DNA of 34,176 bases, taken from NCBI RefSeq assembly GCF_018332695.1, contig NZ_BOQN01000009.1:1-34176 (forward strand). Direction: 5' to 3'. Each line of letters opens with the position of its first letter. Position 1 is the first letter of the stretch. The translations under genes and the position numbers were made by a program. This stretch comes from Paractinoplanes toevensis. GTDB taxonomy: Bacteria; Actinomycetota; Actinomycetes; Mycobacteriales; Micromonosporaceae. Below the pieces are notes generated by a model that was not told the origin of the DNA, did no database searches, and saw only the letters and a list, made by a program, of their open reading frames with translations. Of the stretch, positions 21,447-28,456 are shown one piece after another.

Positions 21447-22505
21447 ATGGGCTCATACTGCGACTGCCTCTGCCACACGATTTCCTACGCAGCCTGCGAC
21501 GTCCCGGGCGGCTGCGGCAGCACCGGCTGCGGCCAAACCAGGACCGGCAGCTGCGTCACCTGCCCAGTGATCCGGCCGGACTCCAAGGCACGCGACCCGC
21601 ACAACCCGCCCGTCTGCGACGGCGACCGCACCCTCATCAACCGGTGGCTCGGCGAGATCGCCGGCCTGGTCGCCGACCTCACCAACGACGAACCGGCAAT
21701 CGTCGACGACCGCCGGCACGAACGGTTCGCCACCGTGTACTTCGAAGGCGGCATCCGGCACGTGTTCAGTAAGGGCCTGTTCCCGTCCGACCCGGTGTCG
21801 GTGCTCGGCGGGGTCGCCCCCATCAACTCCCGGTCGAAGCAACCCGACGTGTCCGGCAGCCGCGAACGGGCAGTCCCGATCAACATCAACCGGCTGGATC
21901 TGATCGCTCCGGCCCGCGTGCAGAACCCCACCCGCGACGCCTCAGGCAACGACCACCAGCAGCATCTCGTCCCGCAGGTGCGGCTCAGCTCGGAGTTCCG
22001 GCCGGTCACAGCCTCCTTCGACGGTAAGGAGATCACGCAGCAGGTCCGCGACCGCGAATACGTCCGCGACCGCGACGGCAAGCTCGTCATGATCCCCGCA
22101 GCCGAAGAGGCGGGGGGACTGTCCGTCGCGACAGCACTCGACGAGTGGGTCCGCGACATCCGGCACCGCATGTTCGCCGACCAGCATCTTCCCGCCGCCA
22201 CCGTCGACCAGATGGTCATGTGGTTGCGGGTGCGCCTGGACGACATCTGCGACGGCTACCCGCAGGTTGCCGACTTCGCGCTGGCGTTGAAGCAGCTGCG
22301 CGGGGCGCTGCGTTCGGCGACCGGGCAGAGCGAACCGCCACCGCAGCCGTGCGACGGAGTCACCTGCGCCCGCTGCGACCAGCGGGCACTGTTCCACAAG
22401 CCCACCGACACCTACCGGGCCGAATGCGGCAACTGCGGCACCCTGTACACCGACGACGAATACACGGCCATCGTTGAAGAACAGGCCGCCGCCGTACGTC
22501 GATAG
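21447..22505 (+). CDS. zinc-ribbon hypothetical protein
   Basis: 352 residues from ATG 21447. The N-terminus is Cys-rich (YCDCLCH, CGSTGCGQ, SCVTCPV) and the C-terminus carries a zinc ribbon (CARCDQ ... CGNCGTLYTDDEY). Between them is a helical domain with VATALDEWVRDIRHRMF and VDQMVMWLRVRLDDICD. Proteins with this layout are widespread next to terminase in actinophages and usually lack a name. Nucleic-acid binding is likely; a role in packaging control is inference. Confidence 0.8.
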   Translation: MGSYCDCLCHTISYAACDVPGGCGSTGCGQTRTGSCVTCPVIRPDSKARDPHNPPVCDGDRTLINRWLGEIAGLVADLTNDEPAIVDDRRHERFATVYFEGGIRHVFSKGLFPSDPVSVLGGVAPINSRSKQPDVSGSRERAVPININRLDLIAPARVQNPTRDASGNDHQQHLVPQVRLSSEFRPVTASFDGKEITQQVRDREYVRDRDGKLVMIPAAEEAGGLSVATALDEWVRDIRHRMFADQHLPAATVDQMVMWLRVRLDDICDGYPQVADFALALKQLRGALRSATGQSEPPPQPCDGVTCARCDQRALFHKPTDTYRAECGNCGTLYTDDEYTAIVEEQAAAVRR

Positions 22506-22600
22506 CCTCACCTGCGGCGACACGATGCCACCGGATGTTGCAGACCCAATTGATCGCCTGTAATTTGGGGCCAGCGCGAGCCATGCCCGCCGCAGCCTTC

Positions 22601-22632
22601 AGAGCCTCGAGACCATTCGGTCCCGGGGCTCT
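22601..22632 (+). terminator. 14-nt-arm hairpin before the late module
   Basis: AGAGCC/GGCTCT, then TCG/CGG and GACC/GGTC, form a stem with one mismatch and an ATTC loop (22615-22618). It lies 96 bases after the preceding stop and just ahead of the HTH gene, so it probably ends early transcription before the packaging genes. The tail is CTTCCG rather than a T-run. Confidence 0.6.
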
Positions 22633-22655
22633 TCCGCGTTTCCGGGGAGGTAGCC

Positions 22656-22913
22656 GTGCAGAACCCCGACGTCCGCGTCCCGCCCTGGTTCGCCATCAAA
22701 CGGTTCGGGATCACCCCGCAAACGTTCGACTACTGGCGCGCCTCCGGGAAGATCACCCCCGATGAGGACGGCACCTATCGGTGGGGTGACCTGCTCGAAG
22801 TCGAAGCTGCAACTCGCAACTCCCCCAACTCGCGGCGCGGCGTCAAGGTCACCCGCAACCCCAACTGGCCGGCCCTCGACGTCAACTCGTCCGGGATGTC
22901 GCACGCCTGCTGA
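22656..22913 (+). CDS. HTH (MerR/AlpA-like) protein at head of late module
   Basis: 85 residues; ggggagg lies upstream of the GTG. The pattern WFAIKRFGITPQTFDYWRASGKI, then YRWGDLLEVEAATR, is a MerR/AlpA-like helix-turn-helix with its wing. Such proteins often open the packaging module of actinophages. It may bind the cos or pac region or regulate late genes; this is inference. Confidence 0.75.
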   Translation: MQNPDVRVPPWFAIKRFGITPQTFDYWRASGKITPDEDGTYRWGDLLEVEAATRNSPNSRRGVKVTRNPNWPALDVNSSGMSHAC

Positions 22914-22925
22914 ACGGCGGTTGCC

Positions 22926-23162
22926 ATGGCCGCCCGACGCCGTGTCTGGATCCACCGGGCCGCCACTGGCGCCTGTGTGCTGCTCGCCGTCCCGGGCGTC
23001 CTGTGGTGGAAAGACTCGATCCTGTTCGTGATCCTGCTGAGCCTCGCCACCCAAGCCTGGACGTCGTACGGCGCAGCAGAGGCGGCCGACGACAGCGAAC
23101 TACGCCGCGAACTCGAACAGATCCGTAACCTCCTCGAGCAGCGGAGGAGCGACGGTGGCTGA
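22926..23162 (+). CDS. membrane protein with coiled-coil tail
   Basis: 78 residues from ATG 22926. A membrane helix or pair spans about 14-44 (CVLLAVPGVLWW, then SILFVILLSLATQAW), followed by EAADDSELRRELEQIRNLLEQRR, a coiled coil. Small proteins like this are common upstream of terminase in actinophages and are sometimes called holin-like. The function is unknown. Confidence 0.75.
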   Translation: MAARRRVWIHRAATGACVLLAVPGVLWWKDSILFVILLSLATQAWTSYGAAEAADDSELRRELEQIRNLLEQRRSDGG

Positions 23163-23349
23163 CCAGCCAATCGGCCCCATCCTCGACGGCCTCGGTGTCG
23201 CCATCGACCTCAACGAGGGTGACCTCGTCGAATCTGCTTTGGTCATCGCCAAGGTCGTCAACGCCGACGGGCAGACAACCGTCGGCCTGTTCGACAGTGC
23301 CGGAATGGACTGGCTTCGCCCACCCGGACGACGACTGACCAGCGAGTGA
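23155..23349 (+). CDS. hypothetical protein
   Basis: 64 residues starting with GTG 23155, inside the end of the previous gene. LNEGDLVESALVIAKVVNADG and TTVGLFDSAGMDW are a familiar pattern in actinophages. Beta-rich; no known function. Coupled with the next gene by a GTGA junction. Confidence 0.7.
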   Translation: MADQPIGPILDGLGVAIDLNEGDLVESALVIAKVVNADGQTTVGLFDSAGMDWLRPPGRRLTSE

Positions 23350-23387
23350 TCCTCCTCGGCCGCCTCGACACAACCACGGAGGCCGAC

Positions 23388-23813
23388 ATGATTTGCGATC
23401 CGCGACTCAGCCTCAAACACCGCATCCGCCGCTACCTCGGCACCCACCTTCTCCCCCACCTGGAGGACCACATGACCACCTTCGTCACCCTGCTCAACGG
23501 CCTCGCCGCCCAGCAGCAGGAAGCCTCCGCCGCCCAGCAGGCCAGCTTCGTCAACCTGCACAACGCCATCGGCCGGCTCGACCAGTCCGTCCGCGACCTC
23601 GAGCAGGCCGTTGCCAACGGCGACGCGTCCCCCGAGGTCGAGGCCAAGGCCGCCGAGATCTCCCAGGCGCTCGCCGACATGAAGTCCGCGGCCGACACCG
23701 CGGACAACGGCTTCGAGCCCGTCGAGGAGCCCCCGGCCGAGGAGCCGGCTCAGCCCGAGGCGCCGGTCGAGCCGGGTACCGAGACGCCGGCCGAGGGTGA
23801 CCGCAACATCTGA
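23388..23813 (+). CDS. coiled-coil hypothetical protein
   Basis: 141 residues. ATG 23388 follows ggagg at five bases, so it is preferred over the in-frame GTG at 23346. After a basic N-terminus (SLKHRIRRYLGTHLL), residues about 28-105 are long amphipathic helices (FVTLLNGLAAQQQEASAAQQ, RLDQSVRDLEQAVANG). The last 30 residues are Pro/Glu-rich and disordered (EEPPAEEPAQPEAPVEPG). The role is unknown. Confidence 0.72.
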   Translation: MICDPRLSLKHRIRRYLGTHLLPHLEDHMTTFVTLLNGLAAQQQEASAAQQASFVNLHNAIGRLDQSVRDLEQAVANGDASPEVEAKAAEISQALADMKSAADTADNGFEPVEEPPAEEPAQPEAPVEPGTETPAEGDRNI

Positions 23814-23834
23814 CTTCCGGGTGGCTCGGGGGAC

Positions 23835-23869
23835 GTGCGATCCGCGGGTTCGAAGCCTGCGGATCGCGC
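23835..23869 (+). other. tRNA acceptor/T-arm minihelix-like hairpin
   Basis: Inside a 162-base gap before the terminase genes. GCGATCC (23837-23843) pairs with GGATCGC (23861-23867), giving 7 bp; stacked directly on it, GCGGG (23844-23848) pairs with CCTGC (23856-23860), giving 5 bp with one G-U pair; the loop is TTCGAAG (23849-23855). The 7+5 bp stem with a seven-base TTCGA loop is exactly the geometry of a tRNA acceptor arm stacked on a T-arm. No D-arm or anticodon arm exists and no CCA follows. GT/GC flanking bases extend the stem. Confidence 0.7.
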
Positions 23870-23975
23870 CGTCAACCGACAGTCACCACCGACCGGCTTG
23901 TTCCCAGGGAATGAGACGAGTTCTCGGGTGGCTACCCCCGACGTATTACGCAGCGTGAGATCGGGGTGAGAGCGT

Positions 23976-24467
23976 GTGCCCCGCATCCCAGACGAAAAGC
24001 GCGCCGCGGTCCTCGCCGACGTCAAAAGCGGCGAGAAGAGCCGCAACCAGATAGCCCGTGACCACGACGTCTCCGTCGGCTCCGTCACCAACATCGCCAG
24101 AGCCGCCGGGATGACCGATGCGTTTGACCGGTCATCCGTGGAAAACGCGACACGCGCGGCAGTAGCGGACAACCGCTCCCGCCGTGCCGCTCTCGCGTCG
24201 GCACTGCTCGACGACGCGGACAAGTTCCGCGCCCGAGCCTGGGGCAAATACGAGTACTACGAGCGCGGCCAGTTCGGGCCCGAGCTCGTCAGCCTCGACA
24301 AGCCGCCCTTGCGCGATGCCAAAGAGGCGTACGTCGCCCTGGGCATTGCCCTCGACAAGCACGTGGTCCTCGAGCGGCACGATGCCACCGACCCGGGCGT
24401 GATGGGTTCGCTGCTCGGCACCCTGCTCGACGGGCTGCAGGCGAAGCACGGAACCGGCGATGCCTGA
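23976..24467 (+). CDS. terS: terminase small subunit
   Basis: 163 residues from GTG 23976. An N-terminal HTH (KRAAVLADVKSGEKSRNQIARDHDVSVGSVTNIARAAG) is followed by a helical oligomerisation part (AALASALLDDADKFRARAWGKY) and a C-terminal helix. Directly upstream of the large terminase and overlapping it. It would recognise the packaging site; the hairpin at 23835 is a candidate binding region. Confidence 0.85.
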   Translation: MPRIPDEKRAAVLADVKSGEKSRNQIARDHDVSVGSVTNIARAAGMTDAFDRSSVENATRAAVADNRSRRAALASALLDDADKFRARAWGKYEYYERGQFGPELVSLDKPPLRDAKEAYVALGIALDKHVVLERHDATDPGVMGSLLGTLLDGLQAKHGTGDA

Positions 24468-25761
24468 CCTTCGGTTGTCGCCGAAGCAGGAACTGTCGAT
24501 CGCGCACTCCACCGCCCGCGTCAACGTGTGGACTGGTGCGGTCCGTTCGGGCAAGACGATCGCGTCGCTGCTGCGCTGGCTGATCTACGTGGCCAACGCG
24601 CCCCGCGGCGGACAGCTGATTGTCGGCGGCAAGACCTTCGACACCGTTGCTCGCAACGTGTTCGGCCCGCTCATGGACCCGGAGATCACCGGCCCGGCCG
24701 CGAAGCTAATCCACTACACGCGCGGCGCGCCGACGGCCACGATTCTCGGCCGCACCGTCGAGATCATCACGGCGAACGACTCCCGCGCCGAGAACCGGCT
24801 CCGTGGCATGACCTGTGCCGGCGCCTATGTCGACGAGGCCACCCTGGTTCCCGAGGCGTACTGGACGCAGCTGCTCGCCCGGTTGAGCGTCAAAGGCGCG
24901 CAGCTTTTCGCCACCACCAACCCGGACAACCCGTCGCACTGGCTGCGGAAGAAGTTCCTCAACCGGGCCGGCGAGTTGAACTTGAAGTGGTGGCACTTCA
25001 CCCTCGACGACAACACCGCCCTCGACCCGGCGTACGTAGCTTCGCTGAAGCAGGAGTACACCGGGCTCTGGTACAAGCGGTTCATCGATGGCCTGTGGGT
25101 GGTCGCTGAGGGCGCCGTGTACGACATGTGGGACCCGGACCGCCACGTCATCGACCTGCTGCCGCCGATCTGGCGGTGGATCTGCGCGACCGTCGACTAC
25201 GGCACGTCCAATCCGTTCCACGCGCTGCTGCTCGGCATCGACGCCAGCCAGACGATCTACGTGGCGTCCGAGTGGCGCCATGCCGCCCGCGACACCCGGC
25301 GCTCGCTCACCGACGCCGAGTACTCGGCGAACCTGAAGAACTGGCTGGCTGAGTACCGGGCAACGGCGAGCCACGCGGCCGGCGTGACTCCCGAGGCGAT
25401 CGTGGTCGACCCGTCGGCGGCATCGTTCATCGAGCAGCTTTGGCGCGACCGTATGACTCCCACCCCGGCCGACAACGCGGTGGCCGACGGGATCCGGCTG
25501 GTATCGAGTGTTCTCGGCGCCGGGAAGCTGAAGGTCCACCGGTCGTGCAAGGCGCTGATCGACGAGTTCCCGGGCTATTCGTGGGACGACAAGAAAGCGA
25601 TGCGCGGCCTGGACGCTCCGATCAAGGTGGATGACCACGGGCTTGACGCCCTGCGGTACGGGGTGAAGACCACCGAGGGTGCGTGGCGCCGGCCCAACGG
25701 CTTCCAGATGCCGCACACGCCACATGCTGGCGAACCGGACCTGATGACGGCAGCGATGTAG
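24460..25761 (+). CDS. terL: terminase large subunit
   Basis: 433 residues. ATPase: Walker A GAVRSGKT (26-33, Lys32), Walker B GAYVDEA (Asp125, Glu126) and the coupling motif TTNPDN. Nuclease: VDYGTSNPF (Asp246), IVVDPSAASF (Asp317) and VDDHGLDALRYG (Asp392, Asp396), so all metal ligands are in place. It belongs to the PBSX/phage terminase family of tailed phages and drives DNA into the procapsid. No frame disruption is seen. Followed by a minus-strand gene. Confidence 0.96.
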   Translation: MPDLRLSPKQELSIAHSTARVNVWTGAVRSGKTIASLLRWLIYVANAPRGGQLIVGGKTFDTVARNVFGPLMDPEITGPAAKLIHYTRGAPTATILGRTVEIITANDSRAENRLRGMTCAGAYVDEATLVPEAYWTQLLARLSVKGAQLFATTNPDNPSHWLRKKFLNRAGELNLKWWHFTLDDNTALDPAYVASLKQEYTGLWYKRFIDGLWVVAEGAVYDMWDPDRHVIDLLPPIWRWICATVDYGTSNPFHALLLGIDASQTIYVASEWRHAARDTRRSLTDAEYSANLKNWLAEYRATASHAAGVTPEAIVVDPSAASFIEQLWRDRMTPTPADNAVADGIRLVSSVLGAGKLKVHRSCKALIDEFPGYSWDDKKAMRGLDAPIKVDDHGLDALRYGVKTTEGAWRRPNGFQMPHTPHAGEPDLMTAAM

Positions 25762-25765
25762 TCCC

Positions 25766-26035
25766 TCAGTACGGCGGCGGCCGGTGCTGGCGGGAGGTGC
25801 CCGGGTTCAGGCTCCCGAAGATTCGAGCAGCCTGCGACTTTTTGGGCGTGGGGTGCTTTTTATTCTCGCCGTCCACGTACCAGTTATCCCCGTTTTTGCA
25901 GACCACGAAGTATGCCGAGCCTTCACGGCCGTCCGCTGACACCAGGTAGTGCTCACCAGGGTCAACATCCCAGTCGAAGATTCTGTGAGTCGTCACGAGC
26001 ACCAGCTTGGCCGCTGGTTTCGGAGTCTGCGTCAT
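25766..26035 (-). CDS. reverse-strand moron-like protein
   Basis: 89 residues on the minus strand, convergent with terminase (four bases between stops) and divergent from the portal (36 bases between starts). A ggag lies ten bases before its ATG. The sequence is realistic rather than shadow-like: KLVLVTTHRIFDWDVDPGEHYLV and GSAYFVVCKNGDNWYVDGENKK, with lower GC than the genes on either side. No family recognised. Insertion between terminase and portal, in reverse, is typical of morons (lysogenic conversion or exclusion genes). Confidence 0.7.
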   Translation of the reverse strand: MTQTPKPAAKLVLVTTHRIFDWDVDPGEHYLVSADGREGSAYFVVCKNGDNWYVDGENKKHPTPKKSQAARIFGSLNPGTSRQHRPPPY

Positions 26036-26071
26036 GAACGCGAAACTCCGATGTTGCGGGGGTGTTCAGTC

Positions 26072-28156
26072 GTGTCCGCCCCCACCTCGACGAAGGGCTA
26101 CGTCGACCCGTACGCGTTGGGCAACAACTCGTTCGCGTCGCTGTACACCGACATGCTCGAGCACGTCCCGGACCTGACGTTCCCGATGTCGGTGCCGGTG
26201 TACGCGCGGATGCGCCGCGACCCGAAACTCTCGTCGATCGTGCAGGGCTGGACGCTGAACCTGCGGCGCTCGCAGTGGCAGCTGGACCCGGCGGGCTGCC
26301 GGCCCGAGGTTGTGCAGCTGGTCGCCGACGGCACCGGCCTGGCGATCAAGGGCAAGGACGAGCCGGGTGCAGCGAGGCTGCGTGGCGTGTCGTGGGGCGA
26401 CCACCTGAACGCGGCCCTGCGCTGTGTGCCTTTCGGGTTTTCCGCGTTCGAGATGGAAGCGGAGATCACTGACAAGGCGCAGCTCACCGGCCTGTGGGAG
26501 CGCCCGCAGTGGACGATCTCCCACATTCACACCGACGGCAAGACCGGGCTGCTGACCGGCGCCACCCAGGATCAGGCGGCGAAGCTCGACGCCCCGCAGA
26601 TGCCGGCGAAGAACCTGGTCTGGTACGCCCGCGAGCGTGAGGGTTCCAACTGGGCCGGCACGTCTCTGCTGCGCGCCTCCTACGCCTCGTGGCTGATCAA
26701 GGAGGAGGTTCGCCGGCACTACGGTGCGGCGAACGTCCGCTGGGCCATGGGTGTCCCCGTCATGGAAGCCCTGCCGGGAACGAGCCCAACCCCGGCGCAG
26801 ATGACCGAGGCCATGCAGATGGCTGCCGCAGCACGAGGCGGGATCCAGGCCGGCGCCGCCTCCCCGCCTGGGTTCGCCATGAAGATCCTCGGCATCAGCG
26901 GGTCGCTGCCCGACTCGCAGGCGTTCCTGCGCTGGCTCGACCAGCAGTGCACCGCCAGCGCCCTCATGGGTGCGTTCGACCTCGGCGAAACCCCCAACGG
27001 GTCCCGGGCACTCGGGAACGTGTTCGTCGACGCCCTGCACCTGGCCCTCGAATCCGAGGGTGAGTTCATCGCCGATGTCGCCACCCGGCAGATCGTCGCC
27101 CGGATCGTCAATTGGAACTTCGGCGAGGACGAGCCTGTCCCCCGCGTCGTAGTGTCCGGTGTCGGTTCCCGGCGTGAGGTCACGGCCGAGTCTCTGCAGC
27201 TGCTGCTGTCATCGGGTGCGCTCGCTGCCGACCCGGGTCTCGAGGCGTGGGTTCGCCGGGAGTACCGGCTGCCCGAACGCGAGGGCATGGCCCCGCCGAA
27301 GGTGACAGCCCCAGGCGTGGACCTGCCCGAACCGGGCGAGGCGGCCGACGGCGAGCCGACCCAGGTTGCTGCCGCCGCGCGCCCGCGGGGACGTCGCAAG
27401 CGCAGCACCGCCCAGCCGACCCTGTTCGGTGACGACGAAGCGGACGCGGCCCGTATCCAGCGGCAGTGGGATGACGCGAAGGCTCGCCTGCTGAAGCGCT
27501 GGCCGAAGCTGGCCGGGCCGATGGTGGACGAGCTTGCAGACCAGGCCGAAGCTGCCGTCGAGGCAGGCGACCTGGCCCTGCTCGGTGAGCTGCAGGTGTC
27601 CGCCGGCGTGGTCGCCGCGGTGGCGGTGCCGCTGCGCAAGTCGGGCACCGATCTGGCGGCCGAGGCTGCGGCGGGTGTCGTGGAGGAAGCCGCGGGCCAG
27701 GGCGTCGACATCGCGGCGCCGGATCTGCCGGGCCGCGATCGGGTCGAGCAGCACGCGGACGCGGTCGCACGGATCATCGCGTCCGGCTACGCGTCGGGGG
27801 CGGCACGGATCAGCCTGCAACTCGCGGGCGTTTCCGCGGCCGAGGTGAAAGGCGCGGTCGCGGCACACCTGACCGACCTGGGCACCTCGGAGAACGGGCT
27901 CGTCGGGGAGAACATCGGCGGGCTGCTCTCGGCCGCACAGCATGCTGGCCGACTCGCGGTGCTTGAGAAGCATCCAGCGACGGCTTACCGCGCGGTAGAG
28001 GTGTCTGACGGGCCGAACAGGTGCAAGCCCTGCGCCGAGGTCAACAACCGTCGTTACGACACGCTCACCGAAGCACTCAAGGACTACCCGACCGCCGGTT
28101 ATCGCGGCTGCCTCGGGCGCAGCCGCTGCCGGGGCGGGATTCACCCCATCTTCTAG
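26072..28156 (+). CDS. portal protein (DUF935-like) with MuF-like C-terminus
   Basis: 694 residues from GTG 26072, with gggggtg upstream; earlier in-frame codons run across the moron. Residues about 20-440 match DUF935 portals: VPVYARMRRDPKLSSIVQGW, WGDHLNAALRCVPFGFSAFE, NLVWYAREREGSNWAGTSLLR, RWLDQQCTASALMG and VVSGVGSRREVTAES. A basic linker (RPRGRRKRS) and a helical region follow. The last 60 residues have the MuF-like CKPC (Cys651, Cys654), NNRRYDTLTEALKDYP and YRGCLGRSRCRGG. Fusion of portal and head-morphogenesis proteins occurs in some actinophages. It is a dodecameric DNA channel of the head. Confidence 0.88.
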   Translation: MSAPTSTKGYVDPYALGNNSFASLYTDMLEHVPDLTFPMSVPVYARMRRDPKLSSIVQGWTLNLRRSQWQLDPAGCRPEVVQLVADGTGLAIKGKDEPGAARLRGVSWGDHLNAALRCVPFGFSAFEMEAEITDKAQLTGLWERPQWTISHIHTDGKTGLLTGATQDQAAKLDAPQMPAKNLVWYAREREGSNWAGTSLLRASYASWLIKEEVRRHYGAANVRWAMGVPVMEALPGTSPTPAQMTEAMQMAAAARGGIQAGAASPPGFAMKILGISGSLPDSQAFLRWLDQQCTASALMGAFDLGETPNGSRALGNVFVDALHLALESEGEFIADVATRQIVARIVNWNFGEDEPVPRVVVSGVGSRREVTAESLQLLLSSGALAADPGLEAWVRREYRLPEREGMAPPKVTAPGVDLPEPGEAADGEPTQVAAAARPRGRRKRSTAQPTLFGDDEADAARIQRQWDDAKARLLKRWPKLAGPMVDELADQAEAAVEAGDLALLGELQVSAGVVAAVAVPLRKSGTDLAAEAAAGVVEEAAGQGVDIAAPDLPGRDRVEQHADAVARIIASGYASGAARISLQLAGVSAAEVKGAVAAHLTDLGTSENGLVGENIGGLLSAAQHAGRLAVLEKHPATAYRAVEVSDGPNRCKPCAEVNNRRYDTLTEALKDYPTAGYRGCLGRSRCRGGIHPIF

Positions 28157-28189
28157 CTCGATCACCTCGACCTCGAAAAGGAGGCCGGA

Positions 28190-28456
28190 GTGGAGCAGAA
28201 GCCCAGCGTCGGTCGCGTCGTTCACTACGTCTCGTACGGCACCCCCGGCGGCGAATACGCGAGCGAATGCCGCGCGGCGATCGTTACCGAGATCCCCGAA
28301 CTGGTCGGCAGCACAGCAAACAACAAGAGCTACGTCGTCGGTCTCTGTGTGCTGAACCCGACTGGCATGTTCTTCAACCGCGAGGTGTGGCACCGGGGGT
28401 CCGGACCAAGGCGGCACGTGGCATTGGCCCGAGAGGGTGTGATGCCAGATGCCTGA
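28190..28456 (+). CDS. small phage protein of the portal-capsid region
   Basis: 88 residues; aaggagg precedes GTG 28190. SVGRVVHYVSYGTPGG, CRAAIVTEIPELVG and VVGLCVLNPTGMFFNREV form a small beta-rich domain that is common beside portal genes in actinophages. Overlaps the next gene by eight bases. Role unknown. Confidence 0.8.
   Translation: MEQKPSVGRVVHYVSYGTPGGEYASECRAAIVTEIPELVGSTANNKSYVVGLCVLNPTGMFFNREVWHRGSGPRRHVALAREGVMPDA

Noticed and set aside
20155..21456. Minus-strand ORF of 433 residues
   Set aside because: Ser/Arg-rich shadow opposite the DUF397 and Cys-rich genes, which have real domains on the plus strand.
23821..23975. Complete tRNA gene
   Set aside because: Only the acceptor and T-arm geometry is present; no D-arm, anticodon arm or CCA end can be drawn.
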